DNA of 64,000 bases from Streptomyces sp. DT2A-34 (GTDB lineage: Bacteria > Actinomycetota > Actinomycetes > Streptomycetales > Streptomycetaceae): the NCBI RefSeq assembly GCF_030499515.1, contig NZ_JASTWJ010000001.1, positions 1,240,001 through 1,304,000 on the forward strand, read 5' to 3'. Each line of letters opens with the position of its first letter. Position 1 is the stretch's first letter. The notes beneath the pieces were generated by a model, which did no database searches, had not been told where the DNA came from, and saw only the letters and a program-made list of their open reading frames with translations. Shown one piece after another: positions 52,893 to 60,524 of the stretch. The position numbers and the translations under genes are program-made.

Positions 52893-53849
52893 TCAGTCGC
52901 CGCCGCGCGCCCTCAAGTTGCCGTATCTTGCGGCCAGTTCGGCCACCGTCCGGGCGATCTTCGCGCGCAGTTCCGGCGGTTCGAGCACCTCGACGCCGGA
53001 GCCCAGACGCAGGAACTCGGCGTGGGCGTGGTCGACGGACTCGATGGGGACGGTGACCCGGGTCCAGCCGTCCGCCTCGGTGCGGGGGTTGGCGGCGCGG
53101 TCGAGGGTCACGCCGGGCGCCAGCCGGACCACCGCCTCGCCGGGGCGGAGCCGGTCGAGGAAGTCCCGCTGGTACGCCGCCCAGTAGGCGGCCAGGTCGA
53201 AGTCCTCGGGGCGGGTGAACTCCTCTTCGGCAGCGGCGAGTTGGAGGATCTGGTCGACGCGGTACGTACGCGGGCCGGGGCCCGCGACGACGTACCAGCG
53301 ACCCGCCTTGAGGACGAGTCCGTACGGCTCCAGGCGGCGCTCCACGTCGGTGGGTTCACGCCAGCGGCGGTACAGGACGTGCAGGACGCGGCTGTTCCAG
53401 ACGGCGTCGGCCACCGCGGGGAGGTACGGCGTCTCGTCGGCGTCGGCGTACCAGCCGGGTGCGTCGAGGTGGAAGCGGCCGCTGATCCGGTCGGCGTGGG
53501 GGCGCAGTTCCCGCGGCAGGGCGGCGCGGACCTTGAGCTGGGCGGCGGCCAGGACGGAGCCGAGGCCCAGCTGGGCGGCGGGGCCGGGGGCTCCGGCGAG
53601 GAAGAGGGCCTCGGCCTCGTCGGCGGTGAGTCCGGTGAGGCGGGTGCGGTAGCCGTCGAGGAGGCGGTAGCCACCGGCGTGGCCCGCGTCGCCGTACAGC
53701 GGGACGCCGGCGGCGCTCAGCGCCTCGACGTCCCGGTAGACCGTGCGCACCGACACCTCCAGTTCCTCGGCGAGTTGGGCGGCGGTCATCCGGCCGCGGG
53801 TCTGGAGCAGCAGGAGGATGGAGACGAGTCGGCTGGACTTCACTGACAC
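52893..53849 (-). CDS. YafY-type WYL-domain transcriptional regulator
   Basis: A 318-residue protein from GTG 53849. The N-terminal DeoR-like helix-turn-helix reads [20 protein letters not shown] and [17 protein letters not shown]. The WYL domain (about 135-230) contains [20 protein letters not shown], and a C-terminal WCX extension follows. The start codon lies inside a perfect 12-bp-arm palindrome (53838-53864) shared with the divergent gene, so it almost certainly represses itself and its neighbour. The ligand is unknown. Confidence 0.92.
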   Translation of the reverse strand: MSVKSSRLVSILLLLQTRGRMTAAQLAEELEVSVRTVYRDVEALSAAGVPLYGDAGHAGGYRLLDGYRTRLTGLTADEAEALFLAGAPGPAAQLGLGSVLAAAQLKVRAALPRELRPHADRISGRFHLDAPGWYADADETPYLPAVADAVWNSRVLHVLYRRWREPTDVERRLEPYGLVLKAGRWYVVAGPGPRTYRVDQILQLAAAEEEFTRPEDFDLAAYWAAYQRDFLDRLRPGEAVVRLAPGVTLDRAANPRTEADGWTRVTVPIESVDHAHAEFLRLGSGVEVLEPPELRAKIARTVAELAARYGNLRARGGD

Positions 53850-53864
53850 ATGGTGTCAGTGAAG
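53838..53864. promoter_or_regulatory. Perfect palindromic operator over the WYL gene start
   Basis: CTTCACTGACAC (53838-53849) and GTGTCAGTGAAG (53853-53864) are exact complements separated by ATG. The left arm read on the minus strand is the first four codons of the WYL regulator. The right arm ends 18 bp before the divergent start at 53883. Binding would block initiation in both directions. Confidence 0.88.
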
Positions 53865-53882
53865 GGCTCCTAGCGTGCCGTC

Positions 53883-54380
53883 ATGGCCTTCACGGAGAAA
53901 CCGGCCTTCGCCGAGAAACTGCTGACCGTGCCCCCGCCGATCGAGGTGGCAGGGCGTTGGATCAAGCGCTACCACGTCACCGCCGACCCCGCGGGCATCG
54001 CGCCCGAGGTGGAGAAGGCGGCGTACGAGACCCTGCCGGACCTGCTACCGGAGCCGGACGGCACCCCGCCCGCGACGTTCGTGGTCCTGCACCGGGGCGG
54101 CGACGACGGCGCCTACCTGAACGCCTACAGCTGGGTGTGGGACAACGTCCTGCACTTCAAGGGCGCGGCGGCGGGCCAGCCGGTGCTGGGCTGCCCCGAC
54201 CACGATCCGACCCACTTCGTCACGCCCGACCTGCCGTGGATCGGCTGCGTCTGGGAACTCCCGCCGATCCTGCACGAACGGGACGCCTGGGTGCGGCACC
54301 TGCTCGCGCCCGAAGTCCCGGACCTCAAGGCCTACTTGGCCGACTCCCTGCCCCCAGGAACCACTGGAGACCGCGCATGA
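53883..54380 (+). CDS. Conserved hypothetical protein divergent from the WYL regulator
   Basis: A 165-residue cytoplasmic protein from ATG 53883. No clear ribosome site lies in front of it, so the message may have a very short leader. It contains GRWIKRYHVTADPAGIAPEV, FVVLHRGGDDGAYLNAYSWV and HDPTHFVTPDLPWIGCVWEL. I do not recognise a named domain; I recall similar proteins beside WYL regulators in streptomycetes. The stop overlaps the next start as ATGA, so the two proteins probably work together under WYL control. Confidence 0.75.
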   Translation: MAFTEKPAFAEKLLTVPPPIEVAGRWIKRYHVTADPAGIAPEVEKAAYETLPDLLPEPDGTPPATFVVLHRGGDDGAYLNAYSWVWDNVLHFKGAAAGQPVLGCPDHDPTHFVTPDLPWIGCVWELPPILHERDAWVRHLLAPEVPDLKAYLADSLPPGTTGDRA

Positions 54381-54853
54381 GCAGCCCGCACGACTTCGAC
54401 TTCTTCCACGGCGAGTGGGAGGTCCTCAACCGCCGCCGCACCGACTTCCTCGACCCGGACAGCGGCTGGGAGGAATTCCCGGCGACCAGCCACTGCCGGC
54501 CGTTGTTCGACGGGGCCGCCAATGTCGACGAGATCGACATGCCGTACCTGGGCTCGAAGGGGCTGACATTGCGCCTGTTCGACCGGGAGACCGAGCGCTG
54601 GTCGCTGAACTGGTCCTCCAGCGGCAGCGGCAAGCTGTTCCCGCCGGTCATCGGCCGGTTCGAGGGCGACCACGGGGAGTTCTACGGCGACGACACTCAC
54701 GACGCGAAGGACGTGCGGGTGCGGTTCGTCTGGTCGGGCGTATCCGCCGGCTCGGCCCGCTGGGAGCAGGCGTTCTCCGTCGACGGCGGGGAGACCTGGC
54801 TGACCAACTGGGTCATGGACTTCACTCGGGCTTCCGATACGCCCGGAGGCTGA
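54377..54853 (+). CDS. DUF1579/calycin-like small protein
   Basis: A 158-residue protein from ATG 54377, overlapping the previous stop by four bases. It opens with HDFDFFHGEWEVLNRRRTDF and contains WEEFPATSHCRPLFDGAANV, LRLFDRETERWSLNWSSSGS and RWEQAFSVDGGETWLTNWVM, a pattern of beta-strands resembling the lipocalin-like DUF1579 family. It may bind a small hydrophobic ligand. It is the second gene of the WYL-controlled pair. Its last 32 bases overlap the convergent methyltransferase gene. Confidence 0.75.
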   Translation: MSSPHDFDFFHGEWEVLNRRRTDFLDPDSGWEEFPATSHCRPLFDGAANVDEIDMPYLGSKGLTLRLFDRETERWSLNWSSSGSGKLFPPVIGRFEGDHGEFYGDDTHDAKDVRVRFVWSGVSAGSARWEQAFSVDGGETWLTNWVMDFTRASDTPGG

Positions 54854-55565
54854 ACACCGGGTCCGGCCGGGGTCGGTCCTGGTCCGGCAGTCCCGCCAGC
54901 CGGGCGGCGAACTCGTCGGCGAGCGCGCCGCCGGGCGGCAGGGCGACGAACCAGCCCCGGCGCAGGTCGGCGACCGTACGGCGGGGGCTGCGTCCCTGGC
55001 CGCGGCCGGTGAAGCGGGCCTGCCCGGCCGGGACCAGGCCGTGGTCGAGGGCGTACGACTCGACGAGCGCCGCCTCGTCCCGGGCCGGGCGGCGCGGGCG
55101 GGAGGCCAGCACGGCATCGATGTCACTGCCCACGTTGTGCGCGGCGGCCTTGTCGACCGTGGTGATGTACACCCCGCCGGGCCGCAGCACCCGGGCGCAC
55201 TCACCGACGATGGTCCGCACGTCCTCGTCGGTCTGCGCCAGGTGGAGCAGCCACACGCTGCTGACGGCGTCGAACCGGCCGTCCCGCAGCGGCAGCCGGC
55301 GGCTGTCGGCGAGCAGGACGGCGCCGGGCAGGCGGGCGGCGGCCTGCCGGGCCATGCCGGGCGCGAGGTCGACACCGGTCACGCACAGGCCGTCCCGGGC
55401 GGCGGCGAGCCGACGCGTCACGATGCCGGTGCCGCAGGCGACGTCGAGCAGGCGCCGGGTCCCGTCCGGCAGGAGCCCCAGCACCGCCTCGGCCGCGGCC
55501 GCCGCCCGGGGCTCGCCGCCGCGCGAGGCGTCGTACCGCTCCGCTTCCTTGTCGTAGTCCAGCAC
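54822..55565 (-). CDS. Class I SAM-dependent methyltransferase (UbiE/Methyltransf_11 type)
   Basis: About 247 residues from GTG 55565, beginning LDYDKEAERYDASRGGEPRA. Motif I is RRLLDVACGTGIVTRRLAA, followed by VTGVDLAPGMARQAAARLPG, FDAVSSVWLLHLAQTDEDV and VLRPGGVYITTVDK. The C-terminal half has RRGWFVALPPGGAL. The acceptor is unknown. It starts five bases after the pterin dehydratase stop and is read in the same direction, so the two may be co-transcribed. Its ribosome site is weak, fitting a coupled downstream gene. Confidence 0.88.
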   Translation of the reverse strand: MLDYDKEAERYDASRGGEPRAAAAAEAVLGLLPDGTRRLLDVACGTGIVTRRLAAARDGLCVTGVDLAPGMARQAAARLPGAVLLADSRRLPLRDGRFDAVSSVWLLHLAQTDEDVRTIVGECARVLRPGGVYITTVDKAAAHNVGSDIDAVLASRPRRPARDEAALVESYALDHGLVPAGQARFTGRGQGRSPRRTVADLRRGWFVALPPGGALADEFAARLAGLPDQDRPRPDPVFSLRAYRKPE

Positions 55566-55570
55566 GCCCG

Positions 55571-55873
55571 TCAGTGTGCCCCGTGGCCGGGAGCGAGATC
55601 CTCGATTTTCCGGGCGAGGGCGAAGTCCCGCTCGGTCACCGCGCTCACGGTGTGGGTGTTCACGGTGACGGACACCGTGTTGTAGCCGAGGGTGAGGTCG
55701 GAGTGGTGGTCGAGCTCCTCCTGGACCTGGGCGATGTGCACGACCATCGCCGTGGCCGCGAAGTGCGAGGGGAGCCGGTAGGAGCGGGCGATGCGGTCGC
55801 CGTCCAGTGACCAGCCCGGCAGCTCCGCGAGCCGGTCCTCGATCTCCTTCTGCGACAGCGGTTCGAGGGGCAT
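55571..55873 (-). CDS. Pterin-4a-carbinolamine dehydratase
   Basis: A 100-residue protein, ATG at 55873. The family active-site region is present: ELDHHSDLTLGYNTVSVTVN, with the paired histidines and the downstream HTVSAVTERDFALARKIE. LPGWSLDGDRIARSYRL at the start is also typical. It recycles 4a-hydroxytetrahydropterin, or acts as a moonlighting dehydratase in bacteria without aromatic hydroxylases. The methyltransferase gene follows directly. Confidence 0.93.
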   Translation of the reverse strand: MPLEPLSQKEIEDRLAELPGWSLDGDRIARSYRLPSHFAATAMVVHIAQVQEELDHHSDLTLGYNTVSVTVNTHTVSAVTERDFALARKIEDLAPGHGAH

Positions 55874-55974
55874 GGCCTCGCTCCTTCCTGAACGGGAGGG
55901 TTGCGGGAGGGGTCGTCTTCAGCCGGCCACAGCCGGGGTGTGCGGCGGCCCTGGTCAGACGGGTTCCCCGATGG

Positions 55975-57028
55975 TCAGCGGCGGACACCTTCGGCCGCCA
56001 GGTCGTCGGCGAGCGCGGCGATCTGCGCCCGGCCCTCGACGCGTTCCAGCCAGTCGTGCGGGAGGCCCAGGTCGCCGTACCGGGCGCCCAGCAGGTTTCC
56101 GCAGACGGAGCCGGTGGAGTCGCTGTCGCCCGAGTGGTTGACGGACAGCAGCAGGGCGTCCCGCACGGAGGGGGTGACGAGCGCGCGGTACACGCCGATG
56201 GCGCGGGCCTGCTCGGCGACCCAGCCCTCCCCCAGGGACTCGCCCTTCTCGGCGGTGGGTGAGCCCTGCTCGGCCAGGTCGACGGCCTCGGTGAGCGCGG
56301 CCGAGGTCTCCTCGTGGCCGGGGTGGCGGCGCAGCAGCCGTAGTGTGCGCAGGACCGCGCCTTCCAGGGAGTCGCCCGCGACGAGGTGCGCCACGATCGC
56401 GGCCTGGGGGTCCCCCCTTCTGGGGGAGCGCCCGCCGCGCAGTAGCCGGTGGGGTGACCGTGGGTGATCTGGGCGGCGCGGGCGGCCATGGCGAAGGCTC
56501 CGTCGGCGGTGTTCATCAGGCCGAAGGGTGCCGAGCGCATCACCGCGCCGCAGCCCTTGGAGTCGGGGTTGACCTCGCCCGGCTTGCCATCGAGCGCGAG
56601 CAGCGGGTCGGGGGCGTACAGCCATGCCTGGGTGATGAGCCCGCCCTCGGGGGCACCGCTCTGCGGCGGTGCGGCGTGCTCCGGGCCGGGGTGGCGCTGG
56701 GTCTCCAGCCGGCGTTCGTACGCCCAGCGCACCAGGACGGCCCAGCCACCGCCCATGCCCCTGAGCCGCTCCCGCTGGTGGGCCTGGATGAGCGCCTCGG
56801 CGGTGAAAGGGTCATCTGCGTGTCGTCGCTGATGCGGGCCACGTCGCTGTCACCGGCGAAGAGGAGTCCCGTGACCCCGCGGTCACCGTTGGCGGCACGG
56901 ATCCGTTCCAAGGAGCTGAACTCGATCGGATAGCCGAGGGCGTCACCGAGGGCACCGCCCAGCAGACAGCCACGTACTCGGGCCCGGTACACGGCCTCGT
57001 CCGCCAGAGACGACATCCACGGCTTCAT
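55975..57028 (-). pseudogene. ADP-ribosylglycohydrolase, two frameshifts
   Basis: ATG 57028 begins RARVRGCLLGGALGDALGYP and reaches the metal motif SDVARISDDTQMT. One base is missing in an A-run (56806-56808 on the plus strand), after which another frame gives the expected helix and then GCGAVMRSAPFGLMNTADGA and THGHPTGY. A roughly 25-base palindromic element at 56404-56429 then shifts the frame to AAIVAHLVAGDSLEGAVL, LLSVNHSGDSDSTGSVCGNL (second metal site) and GLPHDWLERVEGR. All family motifs survive, so decay is recent. The intact enzyme removes ADP-ribose from proteins. Confidence 0.85.
56404..56429. repeat. Short palindromic element inside the ADP-ribosylglycohydrolase gene
   Basis: ctgggggtccccccttctgg followed by gggagc has GGGGG/CCCCC complementarity and interrupts the reading frame between HPTGY and AAIVAHL, where homologues have only a few residues. 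It is related in sequence to the element at 39113 (ctccccca and gggggnccccc blocks). Confidence 0.75.
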
Positions 57029-57058
57029 TCCACGCGCTACTCGACTACGGTCGTATTC

Positions 57059-57889
57059 ATGACCATTGTCCCGTCGGGCGCTGCCACGCCTGCCACTACC
57101 CCCGCCGAGCAGGGCGTCGGCCCCCTGCTACGGGCCTGGCGGGTGCAACGGCGCGTCAGTCAGCTGGAGTTGGCGCTGCGGGCCGACTCCTCGGCGCGGC
57201 ACATCAGCTTCATCGAGACGGGCCGTTCGCGGCCGAGCGAGGAGATGGTGCTGCGGCTGGCCGAGCACCTGGAGGTGCCGGTGCGCGAGCGCAACGCGCT
57301 GCTGCTGGCGGCCGGCTACGCCCCGCGCTACCCGGAGACCCCGCTGGACGATCCCGCACTGGACGCCGTCCGCGCGGGCATGGAGCAGCTGATCCAGGGC
57401 TACGAGCCCTACCCGGCCCTCGTGGTCGACGCGATGTACAACGTCCACGCGGCCAACCGGGGCGTCCTGATGCTGCTCGACGGCATCCCCGAACACCTTC
57501 TCGCGCCCCCGCTGAACGCGATGCGTCTGACCCTGCACCCGGAGGGTCTCGCGCCGCGCATCCGCAACCTGCGCGAGTGGCGCGGGCATCTGCTCGCCCA
57601 GATGGACCGGCAGATCGCGCTGCACCGCTCCGAGCCGCTGCGCCGGCTGTACGAGGAGGTGGCGGCGTACCCGGTGCCGGACGAGGCGTCGGACGCCGAA
57701 CCCGCCGAGCCCGTCCCGTACTTCGCGCTGCCGATGCAGGTCGAGCACGAGGGCCGGGTCCTGTCCTTCATCTCCTCCATCTCGACCTTCAACACCCCCA
57801 TGGACGTGACCGTCGCCGAGCTGGCCATCGAAACGCTCCTCCCGGCCGACCCGGCGACGGTCAAGTACCTTCAGTCGCTGATGTCCTGA
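57059..57889 (+). CDS. XRE-family regulator with MmyB-like ligand domain
   Basis: A 276-residue protein from ATG 57059. Helix-turn-helix residues are about 22-78 (LLRAWRVQRRVSQLELALRA, HISFIETGRSRPSEEMVLRL). The remainder is an MmyB-type PAS-like domain with YEPYPALVVDAMYNVHAANR, LRLTLHPEGLAPRIRNL-like segments and a C-terminal LLPADPATVKYLQSL. MmyB-type proteins are thought to sense fatty-acid-like ligands. Only 30 bp separate it from the divergent ADP-ribosylglycohydrolase start, so the transcripts must have very short leaders. Confidence 0.9.
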   Translation: MTIVPSGAATPATTPAEQGVGPLLRAWRVQRRVSQLELALRADSSARHISFIETGRSRPSEEMVLRLAEHLEVPVRERNALLLAAGYAPRYPETPLDDPALDAVRAGMEQLIQGYEPYPALVVDAMYNVHAANRGVLMLLDGIPEHLLAPPLNAMRLTLHPEGLAPRIRNLREWRGHLLAQMDRQIALHRSEPLRRLYEEVAAYPVPDEASDAEPAEPVPYFALPMQVEHEGRVLSFISSISTFNTPMDVTVAELAIETLLPADPATVKYLQSLMS

Positions 57890-58296
57890 CGGCCCTTCAG
57901 TGCCGCGTACTGCAACCCGGCGAACCCGGCCACGGTGAGCGCCTGGAGCACGGTCCACACCGCGCCCGCCGTGGTCGGCGTCAGCCACACCAGGAGGGCC
58001 ACGAGGCTCAGCACCGCCCAGGCGAGGTTGGCCTCGATCACGGCCCGCACCGGGAACGCGGCGGGGCGGGCACGGGAGGCGAGCAGGCCGACGGCGGCGG
58101 CGTAGACGGTGAGGAAGGCACCGAGTGCGAGCAGCAGCGCCCTGTCGACTCCGAGCAGCCGCCCCAGCGGACCGGACGCGACGAGATAGGCGAGCCCGTT
58201 CGCCCCGGTCACCACCGCGTCCAGGGCCAGGAATCGGCGCAGCACGGTCTGCGGGTCGGAGGTCCGGGCGAGCGAGGCGAGCGAGGTGGCGGACAT
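57871..58296 (-). CDS. Four-helix integral membrane protein of unknown function
   Basis: A 141-residue protein, ATG at 58296. Four hydrophobic helices are visible: VVTGANGLAYLVASG, LLLALGAFLTVYAAAVGLLA, WAVLSLVALLVWLTPTTAGA and AVWTVLQALTVAGFAGLQYA. Charged residues are few and no catalytic motif is seen. It looks like a small DoxX-like or SPW-type membrane protein, but I cannot assign it. Its 3' end overlaps the convergent XRE gene by 19 bases. Confidence 0.75.
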   Translation of the reverse strand: MSATSLASLARTSDPQTVLRRFLALDAVVTGANGLAYLVASGPLGRLLGVDRALLLALGAFLTVYAAAVGLLASRARPAAFPVRAVIEANLAWAVLSLVALLVWLTPTTAGAVWTVLQALTVAGFAGLQYAALKGRQDISD

Positions 58297-58619
58297 GACG
58301 AATCACCCTCCGTCGAGGTCGAGTTGCGGTGCCGGACCCGGATCCCGGGACGGAGTGCGCCGTCCCGGGACTCGGTACCTTCACGATCCCGCGGATGGGC
58401 AGACGGGTCGATTACCCGCAAGGTAATGCGGTCGGCTGTTCGGCCGACGTGCGGGCAACGCCCTCCAGGGGCGCGGATCCGTATCGATATGCGGCTCCGC
58501 CGCGTGGGCGCGACCAGCCCCCAAGAACCCGCAGACCGCATACAACAGTGGCCACCCCATGGGCACCCGGAGCATGGCACACTGCCTCCGTACTTTCGGC
58601 CCGTAGGGGAGGGTGTGGC

Positions 58620-59483
58620 GTGAGTGAGCGGCGACCGGCCCCCACCGTGGGCCAGGTGGTGCTCGGCAAGCGCCTGCAGGAGCTGCGCGAGGCGGCCGGC
58701 CTGGGCCGTGACGAGGCCGCACGGGTCCTGCGGGTGGCCGCGGCGACCGTACGCCGCATGGAGACCGCCGAGGTCGCGCTGAAGATCCCGTACGTGCAGG
58801 TGCTGCTGGAGACGTACGGGGTGCCCGAGGAGGACGCGGCCGCGTTCGTCGCCCTGGCCGAGGAGGCCAACCTGCCGGGCTGGTGGCAGCGGTTCCACGA
58901 CGTGCTGCCGGACTGGTTCAGCCTGTACGTCAGTCTGGAGGGCGCCGCCCGCATCATCCGCTCCTACGAGCCGCACTTCGTGCCCGGTCTGCTGCAGACG
59001 GAGGAGTACGCGCGTGCCGTGATGGAGGCGGGGACGATCGGGCAGACGGGGCCGGAGACCATCGAGCGGCATGTGGCGCTGCGCATGGCGCGGCAGCGGC
59101 TGCTGGAGCGCCCGGACCCGCCCCACCTGTGGGTGATCATGGACGAGACGGTGCTGCGGCGCCCGGTGAGCGTCCGCGGCGAGGTGATGCGCGACCAGGT
59201 GGACAAGCTCCTGGAGTTCGCCGAGCGCGACCGGGTCACCCTGCAGATCGCCGAGTTCGCCTCCGGCCCGCACCCGGGGACATACGCCCCCTTCACGCTG
59301 TTCCGCTTCGCCGAGCCCGAGCTGCCCGACATGGTCTACACCGAGTACCTGACCGGCGCCCTGTATCTCGACTCCCGCAAGGAGGTCGCCGCGCATCTGG
59401 AGGTCCTGGACCACATGTCGACGGCCGCCGCGTCGGCCGAGCGCACGAAGAAGATCCTGCGGGAGCATCGCGAGGACTTCTGA
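58620..59483 (+). CDS. Helix-turn-helix regulator with DUF5753 domain
   Basis: A 287-residue protein; GTG 58620 is chosen because AGGGGAGG lies eight bases upstream. XRE helix-turn-helix (about 12-70, LGKRLQELREAAGLGRDEAA, VAAATVRRMETAEVALKIPY) and a DUF5753 domain (about 95-275) with IRSYEPHFVPGLLQTEEYAR, HVALRMARQRLLERPDPPHL and FRFAEPELPDMVYTEYLTG. This architecture is expanded in Streptomyces, often beside a small DUF397 protein; none is seen here. Two 15-bp direct repeats (ctgacgcgagnactc) span its stop codon. Confidence 0.92.
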   Translation: MSERRPAPTVGQVVLGKRLQELREAAGLGRDEAARVLRVAAATVRRMETAEVALKIPYVQVLLETYGVPEEDAAAFVALAEEANLPGWWQRFHDVLPDWFSLYVSLEGAARIIRSYEPHFVPGLLQTEEYARAVMEAGTIGQTGPETIERHVALRMARQRLLERPDPPHLWVIMDETVLRRPVSVRGEVMRDQVDKLLEFAERDRVTLQIAEFASGPHPGTYAPFTLFRFAEPELPDMVYTEYLTGALYLDSRKEVAAHLEVLDHMSTAAASAERTKKILREHREDF

Positions 59484-59631
59484 CGCGAGAACTCCTGACG
59501 CGAGGACTCCTGAGCGGCGCACGCCCCGATCCTCCCGGTCCTTCACGGCAACCTTCGCGCCCCGTGCGGCGACTTCCGAGTGACTCCCCCAGCTCCGTTC
59601 CGAGATCCGAGACCCGAGGAGAACACACCGC

Positions 59632-60447
59632 ATGACCGGATCCAAGGCCGAGCCCACCCGCGTCGACACCAGCCGACCGCATCCGGCCCGCGTCTACGAC
59701 TGGTGGCTGGGCGGCAAGGACAACTACCCGGTGGACGAGGAGCTGGCCCGGAAGATCCTCGCCGTGGACGGCACGGTCCTGCGCGGGGCGCGTGCCAACC
59801 GCCGGTTCATGCACCGGGCCGTGCGCACCGCCGCCGAGGCCGGGATACGCCAGTTCCTGGACATCGGCACCGGCATCCCCACCGAGCCCAACCTGCACCA
59901 GGTGGCACAGGGCGTCACCCCTCAGTCCAAGGTCGTCTACGCGGACAACGACCCGATCGTGCTGCGGCACGCGCAGGCGCTGCTGCACGGCACCCCCGAG
60001 GGCAGCACCGACTACGTGCACGCCGATGTGCGCGACGTCGATGCCCTGCTGGGCCGGGCGGGCGAGTCGCTGGACTTCGCCGAGCCGGTCGCGCTGTCGC
60101 TGGTCGCGCTGACCCACTACCTGGGCGACGATCCGGACGGCGACGACGTGTACGGCCTGCTGGGGAAGTACGTTGCCGCGCTCGCCCCGGGCAGCTATCT
60201 GATCCTGTCCCAGGTCACCCCGGACCTCAGCCCGGAGGCCATCGAGAACGCGGCGAACCAGTTCCGGCGCAGCGGCACCCCCTTCTTCCCCCGGTCGCTG
60301 GCCGAGTTCTCCCGCTTCTTCGACGGCCTGGAACTGCTCGGCCCCGGCGTCATCCCCGTCCACGGCTGGCGTCCGGAGCCGGCGGACGTGGCGGCCCAGG
60401 CGGAGGGCATCGTGCCGGTGTACGCGGGGGTCGCCCGCAAGAACTGA
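59632..60447 (+). CDS. SAM-dependent methyltransferase, DUF574 family
   Basis: A 271-residue protein from ATG 59632 with CGAGGAG upstream. Typical family features are HPARVYDWWLGGKDNYPVD at the start, FLDIGTGIPTEPNLHQVA (motif I), VVYADNDPIVLRHAQALL and YVHADVRDVDALL. This S-adenosylmethionine-binding family is very abundant in Streptomyces; substrates are generally unknown. It follows the DUF5753 regulator gene after about 150 bp without a visible terminator. Confidence 0.92.
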   Translation: MTGSKAEPTRVDTSRPHPARVYDWWLGGKDNYPVDEELARKILAVDGTVLRGARANRRFMHRAVRTAAEAGIRQFLDIGTGIPTEPNLHQVAQGVTPQSKVVYADNDPIVLRHAQALLHGTPEGSTDYVHADVRDVDALLGRAGESLDFAEPVALSLVALTHYLGDDPDGDDVYGLLGKYVAALAPGSYLILSQVTPDLSPEAIENAANQFRRSGTPFFPRSLAEFSRFFDGLELLGPGVIPVHGWRPEPADVAAQAEGIVPVYAGVARKN

Positions 60448-60471
60448 CCCGTACGGCTGCCGTGAAGGGGT

Positions 60472-60522
60472 GCGCTCCCGCGCCTCGCCCTAGGTTCGGG
60501 ACCAGGGCAAGCAAGGGAGCGC
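60472..60522 (+). promoter_or_regulatory. narG leader structure that can pair with the ribosome site
   Basis: GCGCTCCC (60472-60479) is complementary to GGGAGCGC (60515-60522), which contains the narG Shine-Dalgarno sequence. An inner stem GCCCT (60487-60491) with AGGGC (60504-60508) supports the fold. If formed, it would hide the ribosome site two bases before the GTG start. Confidence 0.5.
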
Positions 60523-60524
60523 CT

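Noticed and set aside
59482..59510. Two 15-bp direct repeats at the end of the DUF5753 gene as a recombination site
   Set aside because: Only two short copies, one overlapping the stop codon, with no integrase or attachment-site features nearby.
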